This document shows, piece after piece, positions 24,684 to 32,471 of a stretch of 64,000 nucleotides of DNA. A program made the position numbers and the translations under genes. The stretch lies in contig JASHNW010000042.1 of the NCBI GenBank assembly GCA_030041435.1, forward strand, positions 1-64,000, in the 5' to 3' direction. The notes under the pieces are model-generated. The model did no database searches and had not been told where the DNA came from. It was given only the letters and a program-made list of their open reading frames with translations. The first letter of the stretch is position 1; each line of letters starts with the position of its first letter. The stretch comes from Acidobacteriaceae bacterium. Its GTDB lineage: Bacteria; Acidobacteriota; Terriglobia; Terriglobales; Acidobacteriaceae.

Positions 24684-26519
24684 CTATTGCGGATTCGGCG
24701 ACGTCGGAACCGTCCCGCCTGCCGCCGGCGGCTTTCCGCCCTGCGCCTCCGGCTGGCCCCCATCCGGCGACTGCCCTTGCTGCGGCAGCGTGAAGGGCTG
24801 CTTCAGCCCCGTCTCCGCGGCCTCCTTCGTGTCCGGCTGGCCATCCCGCACCGTCAGTGCCGCCTTATATTCGGCCAGGGCCTGGTCGCGCTGCTCCTCC
24901 ACATCGAAAATCCGCCCGAGGTAGATGTGCGACCACGCCAGCACCCGCGGATTCTTCGACGCCGCCAGCGTGCTCTGAAACGCCGCCGTCGCGTCATCGA
25001 TCTTCCCGTTCATCAGGTCCACACGCGCCAGGATAAAGTCCGCCTGCCCTGCATCGCCCGAGTGCATCGCCAGCGCTTGCTGCGCCATGGCGCCCGCGCC
25101 CGCCACATCGCCCTTCGCCAGCTTCAGCTCCGCCAGGTCCAGCCCCTTCGGCGCCGGCGGACTGTGGCTCATCAGGTCGTCTTCGCCCTGCGCATCGAAT
25201 GTGATCTCCTTCGCGCGATGCGTCTCCGTCGCCACGTCCATGCCGTAGACCATCGGACCGATCGCCTCGTCCAGGCTCTCCGGCGTCTTCTCAAACGCGA
25301 TCAGCTGGTTGTAGAAGTACTGCGTCAGCACGTAGCCCTGCGCCATCGAGCGGTCCACGCGCTGCTGTTTGATGACCGCAATCTTCTCGAGAGAAACCGC
25401 CCGCTCCCGCTCGTAGGGCGCCGATTCGCTGTGCGACAGCCCCGCCGGCACCTTCACTTCCGCAACCCCCGTGTCCATGGTGCGCGCTTCGATGGCCCGG
25501 ATCATCGACTCGATCACCAGCGCAACAATGTCGCTCTTGAACGTGAACTGCAGCGGCGCGTCGTCCACAATGCTCAGCAGCGGGATCAGCCGGTCCATCG
25601 AATCTTCCCGCTGGTACAGCAGCGGCTCGATCACGTAGTGCAGATACGCATGCCGCACCAGGCGCATCGAAATTTGCCCGTCCTTCGGCGACGCCACCAC
25701 CACGTAGTTCGATCCGTAAACGCGCGCGTTCGTCTCTTCCGGCGACAGAAGCGGCTCCAGCACCACCAGAAAACGCCGCGCGCTCCCCGTCGATGCCGGG
25801 ATCTTTAGGTAATAGTTCGTGCTCACGATCATCTGCGAGAGCGGCTCGTGTAGCCGGCCCACCATCTCGTCGTACGCCTGCCGGTTCTCCAGCCAGATCA
25901 CGTGCAAACCGGCATCGTCGGCAAACTTGCGCAGCAGCGGCAGCATCGCCTCCACGCCACCCGCATCCGGAGGTAAATCCTCGTCCTCCACACTCGGCGT
26001 CAGCTCCGGCGGCGGCGTCAGATACAGCGCCAGCGACACGTACTGCGCCAGCGTGCGCGATGGATTCTCCAGCTTGTGCTGGTCGATATACAGACACAGC
26101 TTGTCGCGATCGTCGCGCGCCCGCGCCGAACCCACCATCGCCTGGTTCACCTCGTCGCGCACCGCTTTCCGCACCGGATTCGACTCGTCCAGCCCGTCGT
26201 CGTAGCCGCACGCATTCAGGGCCACGGCCACATCGAACATCGCCTCGCTGGTTTCAAGACTCACGGTAGGACCCGCCGGATCCATCAGCGCCGTTGGCGC
26301 ATTTGCCTGCTGCATTGGCGGCGCTTCCAGCTGCGAGCTCTGCGGCGCCCCCGTCACGGGATTCACGCCGGTTTGCGACGAGCTATACGTCTGATGATCA
26401 GGTCCCTGCACGGGAACAGGCGCAGTCTGCGTCTGTTGCGCCGCGGCCTGCGCGGCTGCGAACGCTCCGGTCAGGATGAGAAGAAGAAGGTAGCGAAACG
26501 GGCGAAAAGACAACGGCAT
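24684..26519 (-). CDS. secreted protein with C-terminal TPR-like repeats
   Basis: This 611-residue protein has a signal peptide (FRYLLLLILTGAFAAAQAAA), a glutamine- and proline-rich stretch, and a central domain of about 350 residues that I do not recognise (RHAYLHYVIEPLLY, QGYVLTQYFYNQLIAFE). At about 475-580 it has TPR-like helices (LAELKLAKGDVAGAGAMAQQ, SHIYLGRIFDVEEQRDQALA), and it ends in a proline- and glycine-rich tail. The central RHAYLHY looks like a decayed HExxH but could be coincidence. It is probably a periplasmic scaffold. It lies 56 bp upstream of rnc in the same direction. Confidence 0.65.
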   Translation of the reverse strand: MPLSFRPFRYLLLLILTGAFAAAQAAAQQTQTAPVPVQGPDHQTYSSSQTGVNPVTGAPQSSQLEAPPMQQANAPTALMDPAGPTVSLETSEAMFDVAVALNACGYDDGLDESNPVRKAVRDEVNQAMVGSARARDDRDKLCLYIDQHKLENPSRTLAQYVSLALYLTPPPELTPSVEDEDLPPDAGGVEAMLPLLRKFADDAGLHVIWLENRQAYDEMVGRLHEPLSQMIVSTNYYLKIPASTGSARRFLVVLEPLLSPEETNARVYGSNYVVVASPKDGQISMRLVRHAYLHYVIEPLLYQREDSMDRLIPLLSIVDDAPLQFTFKSDIVALVIESMIRAIEARTMDTGVAEVKVPAGLSHSESAPYERERAVSLEKIAVIKQQRVDRSMAQGYVLTQYFYNQLIAFEKTPESLDEAIGPMVYGMDVATETHRAKEITFDAQGEDDLMSHSPPAPKGLDLAELKLAKGDVAGAGAMAQQALAMHSGDAGQADFILARVDLMNGKIDDATAAFQSTLAASKNPRVLAWSHIYLGRIFDVEEQRDQALAEYKAALTVRDGQPDTKEAAETGLKQPFTLPQQGQSPDGGQPEAQGGKPPAAGGTVPTSPNPQ

Positions 26520-26648
26520 ACGTTATTTGGACGGACTAGGGATGAATCGGTCCACTCCCCGTGGGTCGGTTGCCCTTCAGTCTATGCGTCCCAACCAGGA
26601 GGGTCAATGCAAGGGATTCGCACGCCAAAGGGACCGTCCGGCGTGTGC

Positions 26649-26724
26649 CCCATTCAAGCCAGGTTTTGGCTTGAGTGGGCAGAGGGCCCGTGCCCCATTC
26701 AAGCCAGGTTTTGGCTTGAGTGGG
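26649..26724. repeat. two copies of a 30-bp palindrome downstream of the peroxidase gene
   Basis: Two near-identical copies (26649-26679 and 26694-26724, 45 bp apart) read CCCATTCAAGCCA, GGTTT, TGGCTTGAGTGGG. Each can fold into a 13-bp stem. Three more copies lie on the other side of the peroxidase gene at 27823-27930. No T-run follows, so they look like repetitive extragenic palindromes. The first 120 bp upstream (26520-26648) hold no gene. Confidence 0.8.
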
Positions 26725-26751
26725 TCCGTCTTCGCTCTCTCCCCTACCCCC

Positions 26752-27693
26752 TCACGCCGCGCGCCGCCGCCGTCCGCTCAGCAGATAAACCGCCGCCCGC
26801 AGTTCCAGCAGCGGGTCGGTGCTCGCCTCAATGCCATCCACTCGCGGAATCGGATCGAAGATGATGTGTTTCTGCTGCGCCACCGAATCCGGCAACACCT
26901 GAGTAAGCTCCACTGTGCCCAACTCCACCTGCTCCCGGCTCTCCGGCCACTGCACCGTCGCGTCGTCCACCGTGTCGCCGGGAGCAGCGATCTGGACGAT
27001 GATGCGGAAGCGGACCGGCTCGTGCGCGACGCGTGTGGCAATCTCGTCGAAATGGTAGTCGGGCTTGAGCCCGGCGACCTGCCGGTCGCTGAGGTAGTCG
27101 TTGCCGAGCGCGGGGACGATGCGATAACGGCCGAACTTCTTCTCGCCCGCGGCGTTCGTGAAGGCATACGCCGTCACCGCGTAGTAGCTCTGACGCGCCA
27201 GGCTCGAGGGAAACGGTTTGGGCGCCTGCACAAACGCCAGCGCTGCCGGATGCGACCCGAGAAACTTCTCCACCGGCTTCGGCGACGGCACGTCCGGGCC
27301 GCTGGCCGCGGCGGCGCGGAGAAACTCGAGAAACTCGTAGCCGTCGCGCGTCGGAAAGCCGTTCGTCGAGTGGCTCACGATGTCGGTATGCGAGTGCTCG
27401 CCGAGGTTAAAGCGAATGGCGAACCCGCGCGGATTGGCATCGGCCGCATTGTCGGGCAGCTGCGGCAGCCCGGTCGAGTTCGAAAAGCGCGCCGTCACCG
27501 GCATCGACGCCGCCACCACATGCGGAGCCCGCGTCAGCGCCTGCGCTCCGGCTGCCGGCCGGAACGTCCCGGTCAGCATCAGGCCCTTGGCGTGCGCCGG
27601 CCGAAAGCCGGGGTGCAAGCCGAACATCTGGTCGAACTGCTGCAGCAGATCGTTAGCGAGGGCAACGACGCGTTCATCCTGGGGCAACGGCAT
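26752..27693 (-). CDS. small catalase-family peroxidase
   Basis: This 313-residue protein belongs to the catalase-related single-domain peroxidases (SrpA-like). The distal heme histidine is in RPAHAKGLMLTGTF, the conserved ARFSNSTG segment follows, and the proximal tyrosine is in LELRAAVYLLSGRRR near the C-terminus. It lacks the N-terminal arm and C-terminal domain of full catalases. These enzymes reduce organic peroxides or hydrogen peroxide with a heme. No export signal is seen. ATG 27693 is supported by AGGAGGA 9 bp upstream; the longer frame to 27954 merely reads through the palindromic repeats. Confidence 0.85.
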   Translation of the reverse strand: MPLPQDERVVALANDLLQQFDQMFGLHPGFRPAHAKGLMLTGTFRPAAGAQALTRAPHVVAASMPVTARFSNSTGLPQLPDNAADANPRGFAIRFNLGEHSHTDIVSHSTNGFPTRDGYEFLEFLRAAAASGPDVPSPKPVEKFLGSHPAALAFVQAPKPFPSSLARQSYYAVTAYAFTNAAGEKKFGRYRIVPALGNDYLSDRQVAGLKPDYHFDEIATRVAHEPVRFRIIVQIAAPGDTVDDATVQWPESREQVELGTVELTQVLPDSVAQQKHIIFDPIPRVDGIEASTDPLLELRAAVYLLSGRRRRAA

Positions 27694-27822
27694 AGCAGCG
27701 TCCTCCTTATGGACAAAACTTGTAACCCCGGCCCAAGATCCCTGATTAGCTGGTAGATGACGCTGACACCGGAAACGTCGCGATTCTCCCGTCGGGCGAC
27801 CCTGCAGACCAGCTGGCTGTGG

Positions 27823-27952
27823 CCCATTCAAGCCAGATTTTTGGCTTGAGTGAGAGCGTGGCCCATCCAAGCCAGATTTTTGGCTTGAGTGAGAGCGTGG
27901 CCCATCCAAGCCAGGTTTTGGCTTGAGTGGGCGTGGGTCCCAGGACCCACGC
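27823..27952. repeat. three tandem 39-bp units of the palindrome plus a 22-bp hairpin
   Basis: Copies at 27823-27852, 27862-27891 and 27901-27930 repeat every 39 bp and have the same palindrome as 26649-26724 with small loop and stem changes (GGTTT or GATTTT loop). Directly after lies GCGTGGGTCC-CA-GGACCCACGC (27931-27952), a perfect 10-bp inverted repeat. Together they lie 130-260 bp upstream of the peroxidase start. Confidence 0.8.
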
Positions 27953-28230
27953 ATCCCTTGCGTTCTTTGAGACGACCATCGCCGTGCGCATCCCAGCCCA
28001 ATCAGGCGTGATGGGAGCTAAGCAGACTTGTTATTGGCTTAAGCGGGCAGGAGCCAACCACTAATTTTCTTAAGATTTTTCTGTCACTGTACGCTGCACC
28101 TTGCACCCGGTCGTTCCGCAAAGCAGGGCCCAGTCATTGTTATCAACCTCGACAACATTTCTGGCCTCTTTCTTTTCACCAGCTTGCCACAGTCCACCGC
28201 CAGGGGGGTACACCCTGTACCCTGTTACCC
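27953..28230. other. intergenic region before gamma-glutamyltransferase
   Basis: No gene is visible. The last 25 bp before the ATG at 28231 contain TACCCTGT-type repeats and no Shine-Dalgarno sequence, so the transcript may be leaderless or the start may be misplaced. AT-rich blocks near 28061-28085 could be promoter elements of this gene. Confidence 0.4.
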
Positions 28231-30012
28231 ATGACCCGACGCCGCGCCGCCCGAGCCATCTCCCTCTGCCTCCTCCCCCCGCTCTGCCTGGCCTTTGCTG
28301 CCCGCTCAGCCGCCGGCCAGCAGGCGGCCACCGACGCCTCGAACCAGACAGCCCTGCTGCTGAAGAACGACCAGCCGGTCCGCGAGCCCCACGCGATGGT
28401 GGTCAGCGTCCACCACCTCGCCACCGACGCCGGCGTCGAGATCCTGAAGGAAGGCGGCAATGCCGTCGATGCCGCGGTCGCCGTCGGCTTCGCCCTCGCG
28501 GTTGTGCATCCGTTTGCGGGCAATATTGGCGGCGGCGGCTTCATGCTCATCCACGAGCATGATGGTCGCAACATCTTCATCGACTACCGCGAGAAGGCGC
28601 CTCTCGCCGCGACGCCCAACATGTACCTCGACGCGCACGGCAACGTCATCCCGGACATGAGCATCGTTGGCTACCGTGCCATCGGCGTTCCCGGCTCCGC
28701 CGCCGGCCTCGTCCACGCCGAGCAAAAGTACGGCCGCCTCACGCTGAAGCAGGCCATGGCGCCCGCCATCCGCTACGCCGCCGACGGCTTCGTCCTCACC
28801 AGCGAGGAAGCCGACGAGCTGCACGACAGCATCCTCACGAAGTTCCCCACGTCGAAACACATCTTCCAGCGCGACGGCGATTTCTACAGAACTGGCGAAA
28901 CCTTCCACCAACCCGAGCTGGCCGAGACGCTGCGCCGCATCGCCGCCGATCCCGCGGACTTCTACCACGGCGCCATGGCCCGCGAAACCGCCGCGGCCGT
29001 GCAGCAGGGCGGCGGACTCATCACCGCCGAAGACATGGCCCACTACACGGTCAAAGAACGCGAACCGATCATTGGCAGTTATCACGGCTACACCATCGTC
29101 AGCGCGCCTCCGCCGTCCTCGGGCGGCATCGTGCTGGTCGAGTTGCTCAATATCCTCGACGCCTTCCACCTCAGGCCGCTCGGCGACCGCACGCCGGCCG
29201 AGATGCACCTGATTCTCGAAGCCTTCCGCCGCGCCTACATGGACCGCTCCAACTACCTCGGCGACCCCGACTACGTGCACATCCCCGTCGAGCAACTCCT
29301 GAGCAAGAAGTACGCCGCCGCCTGGCGCGCCTCAATCCTTCCCGACAAAGCCAGCGCCTCCGCGACACTCGAGCGCCCCGTCGGCTTCCTGCCGCCGCCG
29401 CCGACCATGGCTGAAGTCCGCCAGGAACCGGTCGACACCACGCATTACTCCGTCGTCGATGCCGAGGGCAACGCGGTCGCCGTCACCACCACCCTCAACG
29501 GCGGCTTCGGCTCGGGCGTCACCGTGCCTGGCCTCGGCTTCCTGCTGAACGACGAGATGGACGACTTCGCGTCGAAGCAGGGCGTGCCGAACATGTTCGG
29601 CCTCATCCAGGGTCCGGCCAACGCTATCGCGCCGGGCAAGCGTCCTCTCTCCAGCATGACGCCGACGATCGTGCTCAAAGACGGTAAAGTCGCAATGGTC
29701 CTCGGCTCGCCCGGCGGCGCGACCATCATCACTACCGTCGCGAATATCTTCCTCAGCGTCGCCGACCAGGGCCTGAACATCCAGCAAGCCGTCGACGCCC
29801 CGCGCTTTCACAACCAATATCTGCCCGATGTCGTCTCCCTGGAGCCCGGATTCTCTCCGGCAACCCTCGATGGCCTGCGCGCGATGGGGTATACGCTCAA
29901 GTTCCGCGGACACTGGGGCGATGGCGAATGCATTGCCGTCGATCCCGTCACGGGCATGCTGGAGGGCGGCCAGGACCACCGCCACCATTATGGAGAAGCC
30001 GCCGGCTACTGA
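28231..30012 (+). CDS. ggt: gamma-glutamyltransferase (glutathione hydrolase)
   Basis: This 593-residue secreted proenzyme has a signal peptide (residues 1-30). The family N-terminal block is present (HLATDAGVEILKEGGNAVDA), as is the autoprocessing and nucleophile site TTHYSVVDAEGNAVAVTTTL, where T403 becomes the first residue of the small subunit. The GSPGG motif binding the substrate carboxylates follows near residue 490. It transfers or hydrolyses the gamma-glutamyl group of glutathione in the periplasm. Length matches the E. coli enzyme. The neighbouring gnd gene may share NADPH/glutathione stress relevance, but the 90-bp gap makes co-transcription unsure. Confidence 0.93.
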   Translation: MTRRRAARAISLCLLPPLCLAFAARSAAGQQAATDASNQTALLLKNDQPVREPHAMVVSVHHLATDAGVEILKEGGNAVDAAVAVGFALAVVHPFAGNIGGGGFMLIHEHDGRNIFIDYREKAPLAATPNMYLDAHGNVIPDMSIVGYRAIGVPGSAAGLVHAEQKYGRLTLKQAMAPAIRYAADGFVLTSEEADELHDSILTKFPTSKHIFQRDGDFYRTGETFHQPELAETLRRIAADPADFYHGAMARETAAAVQQGGGLITAEDMAHYTVKEREPIIGSYHGYTIVSAPPPSSGGIVLVELLNILDAFHLRPLGDRTPAEMHLILEAFRRAYMDRSNYLGDPDYVHIPVEQLLSKKYAAAWRASILPDKASASATLERPVGFLPPPPTMAEVRQEPVDTTHYSVVDAEGNAVAVTTTLNGGFGSGVTVPGLGFLLNDEMDDFASKQGVPNMFGLIQGPANAIAPGKRPLSSMTPTIVLKDGKVAMVLGSPGGATIITTVANIFLSVADQGLNIQQAVDAPRFHNQYLPDVVSLEPGFSPATLDGLRAMGYTLKFRGHWGDGECIAVDPVTGMLEGGQDHRHHYGEAAGY

Positions 30013-30102
30013 CGGGCGACATGCATCCGGCATTCACGCCCCTGGTTTATCTTTCGCGAATAGAGCACAATTTTCTTTTGGATTTTTCCGCCTGGAGACT
30101 CT

Positions 30103-31563
30103 ATGCCTGACGCAAGCTGCGACATCGGCCTTATCGGCCTCGCTGTCATGGGCCAGAACCTGGTCCTTAATATGAATGACCACGGCTTCAAAGTGGCCGT
30201 CTTCAACCGCACCGTTTCCAAGGTCGACGACTTCCTGGCCAATGAGGCTACAGGCACCCACGTCGTCGGCGCCCACACCATCGAGGAATTCATTTCGCTG
30301 CTGAAGCGCCCCCGCCGCGTCATGTTGATGGTGAAGGCCGGGGACACCGTCGATCAGATGATCGAGCATGTGCTCCCGTATCTCGAACCCGGAGATATCG
30401 TCATCGATGGCGGCAATTCCCTGTTCACCGACTCCAACCGCCGCACCAAAGACCTGGCCGCAAAGGGCATCCTCTTCATCGGCACCGGTGTCAGCGGCGG
30501 AGAAGAAGGCGCGCGTTTCGGCCCGTCGATTATGCCCGGCGGCAATCCCGAAGCGTGGCCGCACGTGAAGCAGATCTTCCAGTCCATCGCCGCTAAAGTC
30601 GATGACGGCACGCCTTGTTGCGACTGGGTCGGGGACGCCGGCGCGGGCCATTTCGTCAAGATGGTCCACAACGGCATCGAGTACGGCGATATGCAGCTGA
30701 TCTGCGAAGCCTACGACATCCTGAAACACGCCCTCAACGTCACCCCCGACGAACTCTCCGCCATTTTTGCCGAGTGGAACAAGGGCGAGCTGGACAGTTT
30801 CCTGATTGAGATCTCTAGTCAGATCTTTGCCAAAAAGGATGAAGACGGTACGCCGCTGGTGGACAACATCCTCGACACCGCCGGCCAAAAGGGCACCGGC
30901 AAGTGGACCGTGGTGAGCGCTCTCGACCTTGGCATGCCGGTCACGCTCATCGGCGAGTCAGTCTTCGCCCGCTGCCTCTCAGCAATTAAGGAAGAGCGCG
31001 TCGCCGCGTCGAAGATTCTTCAGGGTCCTTCGGGCGCAGCCGCCACCGCCGACCGCGCCGATTTCATCGAGAATGTCCGGCGCGCGCTGTACTGCTCCAA
31101 GATCATCAGCTACGCCCAGGGTTATATGCTGCTGCGCGAGGCCGCGAAAGAATACGGCTGGCGCGTGAACATGGGCGGCATTGCTTTGATGTGGCGCGGA
31201 GGCTGCATCATCCGCAGCCGCTTCCTCGGCAAGATCAAAGAGGCCTACGACAAGCAGCCCGACCTGCACAACCTGCTCTTCGACAGCTTCTTTGCCGGTG
31301 CGCTGAATGAGTACCAGGCCTCGTGGCGCAAAGCGGTCGTCAAGGCCATCGCGCTTGGGGTGCCCACGCCTGCATTCTCCACGGCGCTCGCCTTCTACGA
31401 CGGATACCGCACCGCCCGCCTGCCCGCCAATCTGCTGCAGGCGCAGCGCGACTTCTTCGGCGCGCACACATACGAGCGTGTGGACAAGCCGCGCGGCCAG
31501 TTCTTCCACACCAACTGGACCGGACGCGGCGGACGCGTGTCTTCGACGACCTACAACGTGTAG
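30103..31563 (+). CDS. gnd: 6-phosphogluconate dehydrogenase, decarboxylating
   Basis: This 486-residue enzyme converts 6-phosphogluconate to ribulose 5-phosphate and CO2 in the pentose phosphate pathway, making NADPH. It has the N-terminal Rossmann motif GLAVMGQNLVLNM, the family signature ILDTAGQKGTGKWTV, the catalytic GAGHFVKMVHNGIEYGDM segment and the C-terminal FFGAHTYERVD tail that reaches into the partner subunit. Length agrees with the dimeric long form. A GGAG site sits 8 bp before the ATG. Confidence 0.95.
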   Translation: MPDASCDIGLIGLAVMGQNLVLNMNDHGFKVAVFNRTVSKVDDFLANEATGTHVVGAHTIEEFISLLKRPRRVMLMVKAGDTVDQMIEHVLPYLEPGDIVIDGGNSLFTDSNRRTKDLAAKGILFIGTGVSGGEEGARFGPSIMPGGNPEAWPHVKQIFQSIAAKVDDGTPCCDWVGDAGAGHFVKMVHNGIEYGDMQLICEAYDILKHALNVTPDELSAIFAEWNKGELDSFLIEISSQIFAKKDEDGTPLVDNILDTAGQKGTGKWTVVSALDLGMPVTLIGESVFARCLSAIKEERVAASKILQGPSGAAATADRADFIENVRRALYCSKIISYAQGYMLLREAAKEYGWRVNMGGIALMWRGGCIIRSRFLGKIKEAYDKQPDLHNLLFDSFFAGALNEYQASWRKAVVKAIALGVPTPAFSTALAFYDGYRTARLPANLLQAQRDFFGAHTYERVDKPRGQFFHTNWTGRGGRVSSTTYNV

Positions 31564-31628
31564 GGCTGCGGGCCCTCGTGCTCCTGCCGGGATCGGAAGG
31601 GCCTTCCCCCTGTCTCACGGAGGCGTGT

Positions 31629-31937
31629 ATGACCTGGTATGGATTCATTGCCTGTTTCTTTGCGGGGATGATTCTCGCGAATGCCGTGCCCCACTTTGTG
31701 CATGGGGTTTCAGGCGACCCATTTCCGACGCCCTTCGCTCACCCTCCAGGAAGAGGACTGTCCTCGCCCACGGTGAACGTTTTGTGGGCGCTCGTCAATC
31801 TGGCGATCGGAGCGTTCTTGTTTCGCCTCGGCAAAGTCTCGGGCGGAAATGCCCCAGCGCTCCTGGTTTTCTTCGCGGGAATCGCGGTCATCAGCCTTCT
31901 GCTGAGCGCAAGTTTTGCCAGGAAACAGGCCAGGTAG
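31629..31937 (+). CDS. small membrane protein, three helices
   Basis: This 102-residue protein has about three membrane helices: residues 1-20 (WYGFIACFFAGMILANAV), 50-68 and 77-95. It also has a short loop rich in proline and glycine (GDPFPTPFAHPPGRGLSSP). A GGAGG site precedes the ATG at 31629; the frame is open further upstream through gnd sequence, which I discount. It follows gnd after 65 bp. Family not recognised. Confidence 0.65.
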   Translation: MTWYGFIACFFAGMILANAVPHFVHGVSGDPFPTPFAHPPGRGLSSPTVNVLWALVNLAIGAFLFRLGKVSGGNAPALLVFFAGIAVISLLLSASFARKQAR

Positions 31938-31986
31938 CCGAGCGATCAGCGCATTCAGCCAGCCCGCCAGTGTTGAATCGTTTTAC

Positions 31987-32074
31987 TTCGGTTAACCGAA
32001 CCCGGAATGTTTTTTTCTTTCCCTGCTTGCATATTCTCCTGCATTTGTAGTAGCATCGCACACACTTGTAGTAG
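31987..32074 (+). promoter_or_regulatory. palindrome and tandem TTGTAGTAG boxes upstream of blaI-like gene
   Basis: TTCGGTTAACCGAA is a perfect 14-bp palindrome at 31987-32000, followed by a T-rich stretch. Further on TTGTAGTAG occurs at 32045-32053 and 32066-32074, 21 bp apart (two helical turns), ending 13 bp before the start codon. BlaI/MecI regulators bind TACA/TGTA dyads, and the TGTA core in each box fits autoregulation, though the copies are direct rather than inverted. Confidence 0.5.
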
Positions 32075-32087
32075 ATAGTCGACCAGC

Positions 32088-32471
32088 ATGAGAACTCTTC
32101 GCCTGACAAGCCTCGAAATGCGCATCATGGACGTCCTTTGGACCCAGGGAACCTCCTCCATCCGCGAGGTTCAGCAGTCGTTTCCTGAGAAGAGCCGCCC
32201 CGCGTATACGACAATCCAGACCACCGTCTACCGGCTCGAAGAGAAACAGGCTGTGCGCCGGGTCGGGAAGGTGGGCAACTTCCACGTCTTTGAAGCGATC
32301 GTCACTCGATCTGCCGCACAGCGCAGGCTGGTGGACGATCTGCTCGCGCTGTTCGGCGGCCGCACACAGCCGGTGATGGCGCATCTGATTGAGTCCGGCA
32401 AACTCACGCTCGACGATGTGAAGGAAGCGGAACGAACCCTGCGCCAACTGGCGCGCAAGGAGAAGGCATGA
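32088..32471 (+). CDS. BlaI/MecI/CopY-family transcriptional repressor
   Basis: This 127-residue protein has the N-terminal winged helix of the family (LTSLEMRIMDVLWTQGTSSI, then YTTIQTTVYRLEEKQAVRRV) and a C-terminal dimerisation helix region. In the classic system the repressor is cleaved or inactivated when the membrane partner senses a signal. The next gene, an M56 metalloprotease, overlaps by 4 bp, exactly the BlaI-BlaR1 arrangement. Candidate operators lie just upstream, suggesting it represses its own operon, which may extend to 40707. Confidence 0.88.
   Translation: MRTLRLTSLEMRIMDVLWTQGTSSIREVQQSFPEKSRPAYTTIQTTVYRLEEKQAVRRVGKVGNFHVFEAIVTRSAAQRRLVDDLLALFGGRTQPVMAHLIESGKLTLDDVKEAERTLRQLARKEKA

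Noticed and set aside
27823..27930. CRISPR array
   Set aside because: The repeated unit is itself palindromic, there are only three units, and the 9-bp gaps between them are nearly identical rather than unique spacers.
27694..27954. N-terminal extension of the peroxidase gene on the minus strand
   Set aside because: It only translates the palindromic repeats, and a strong ribosome site lies before ATG 27693.
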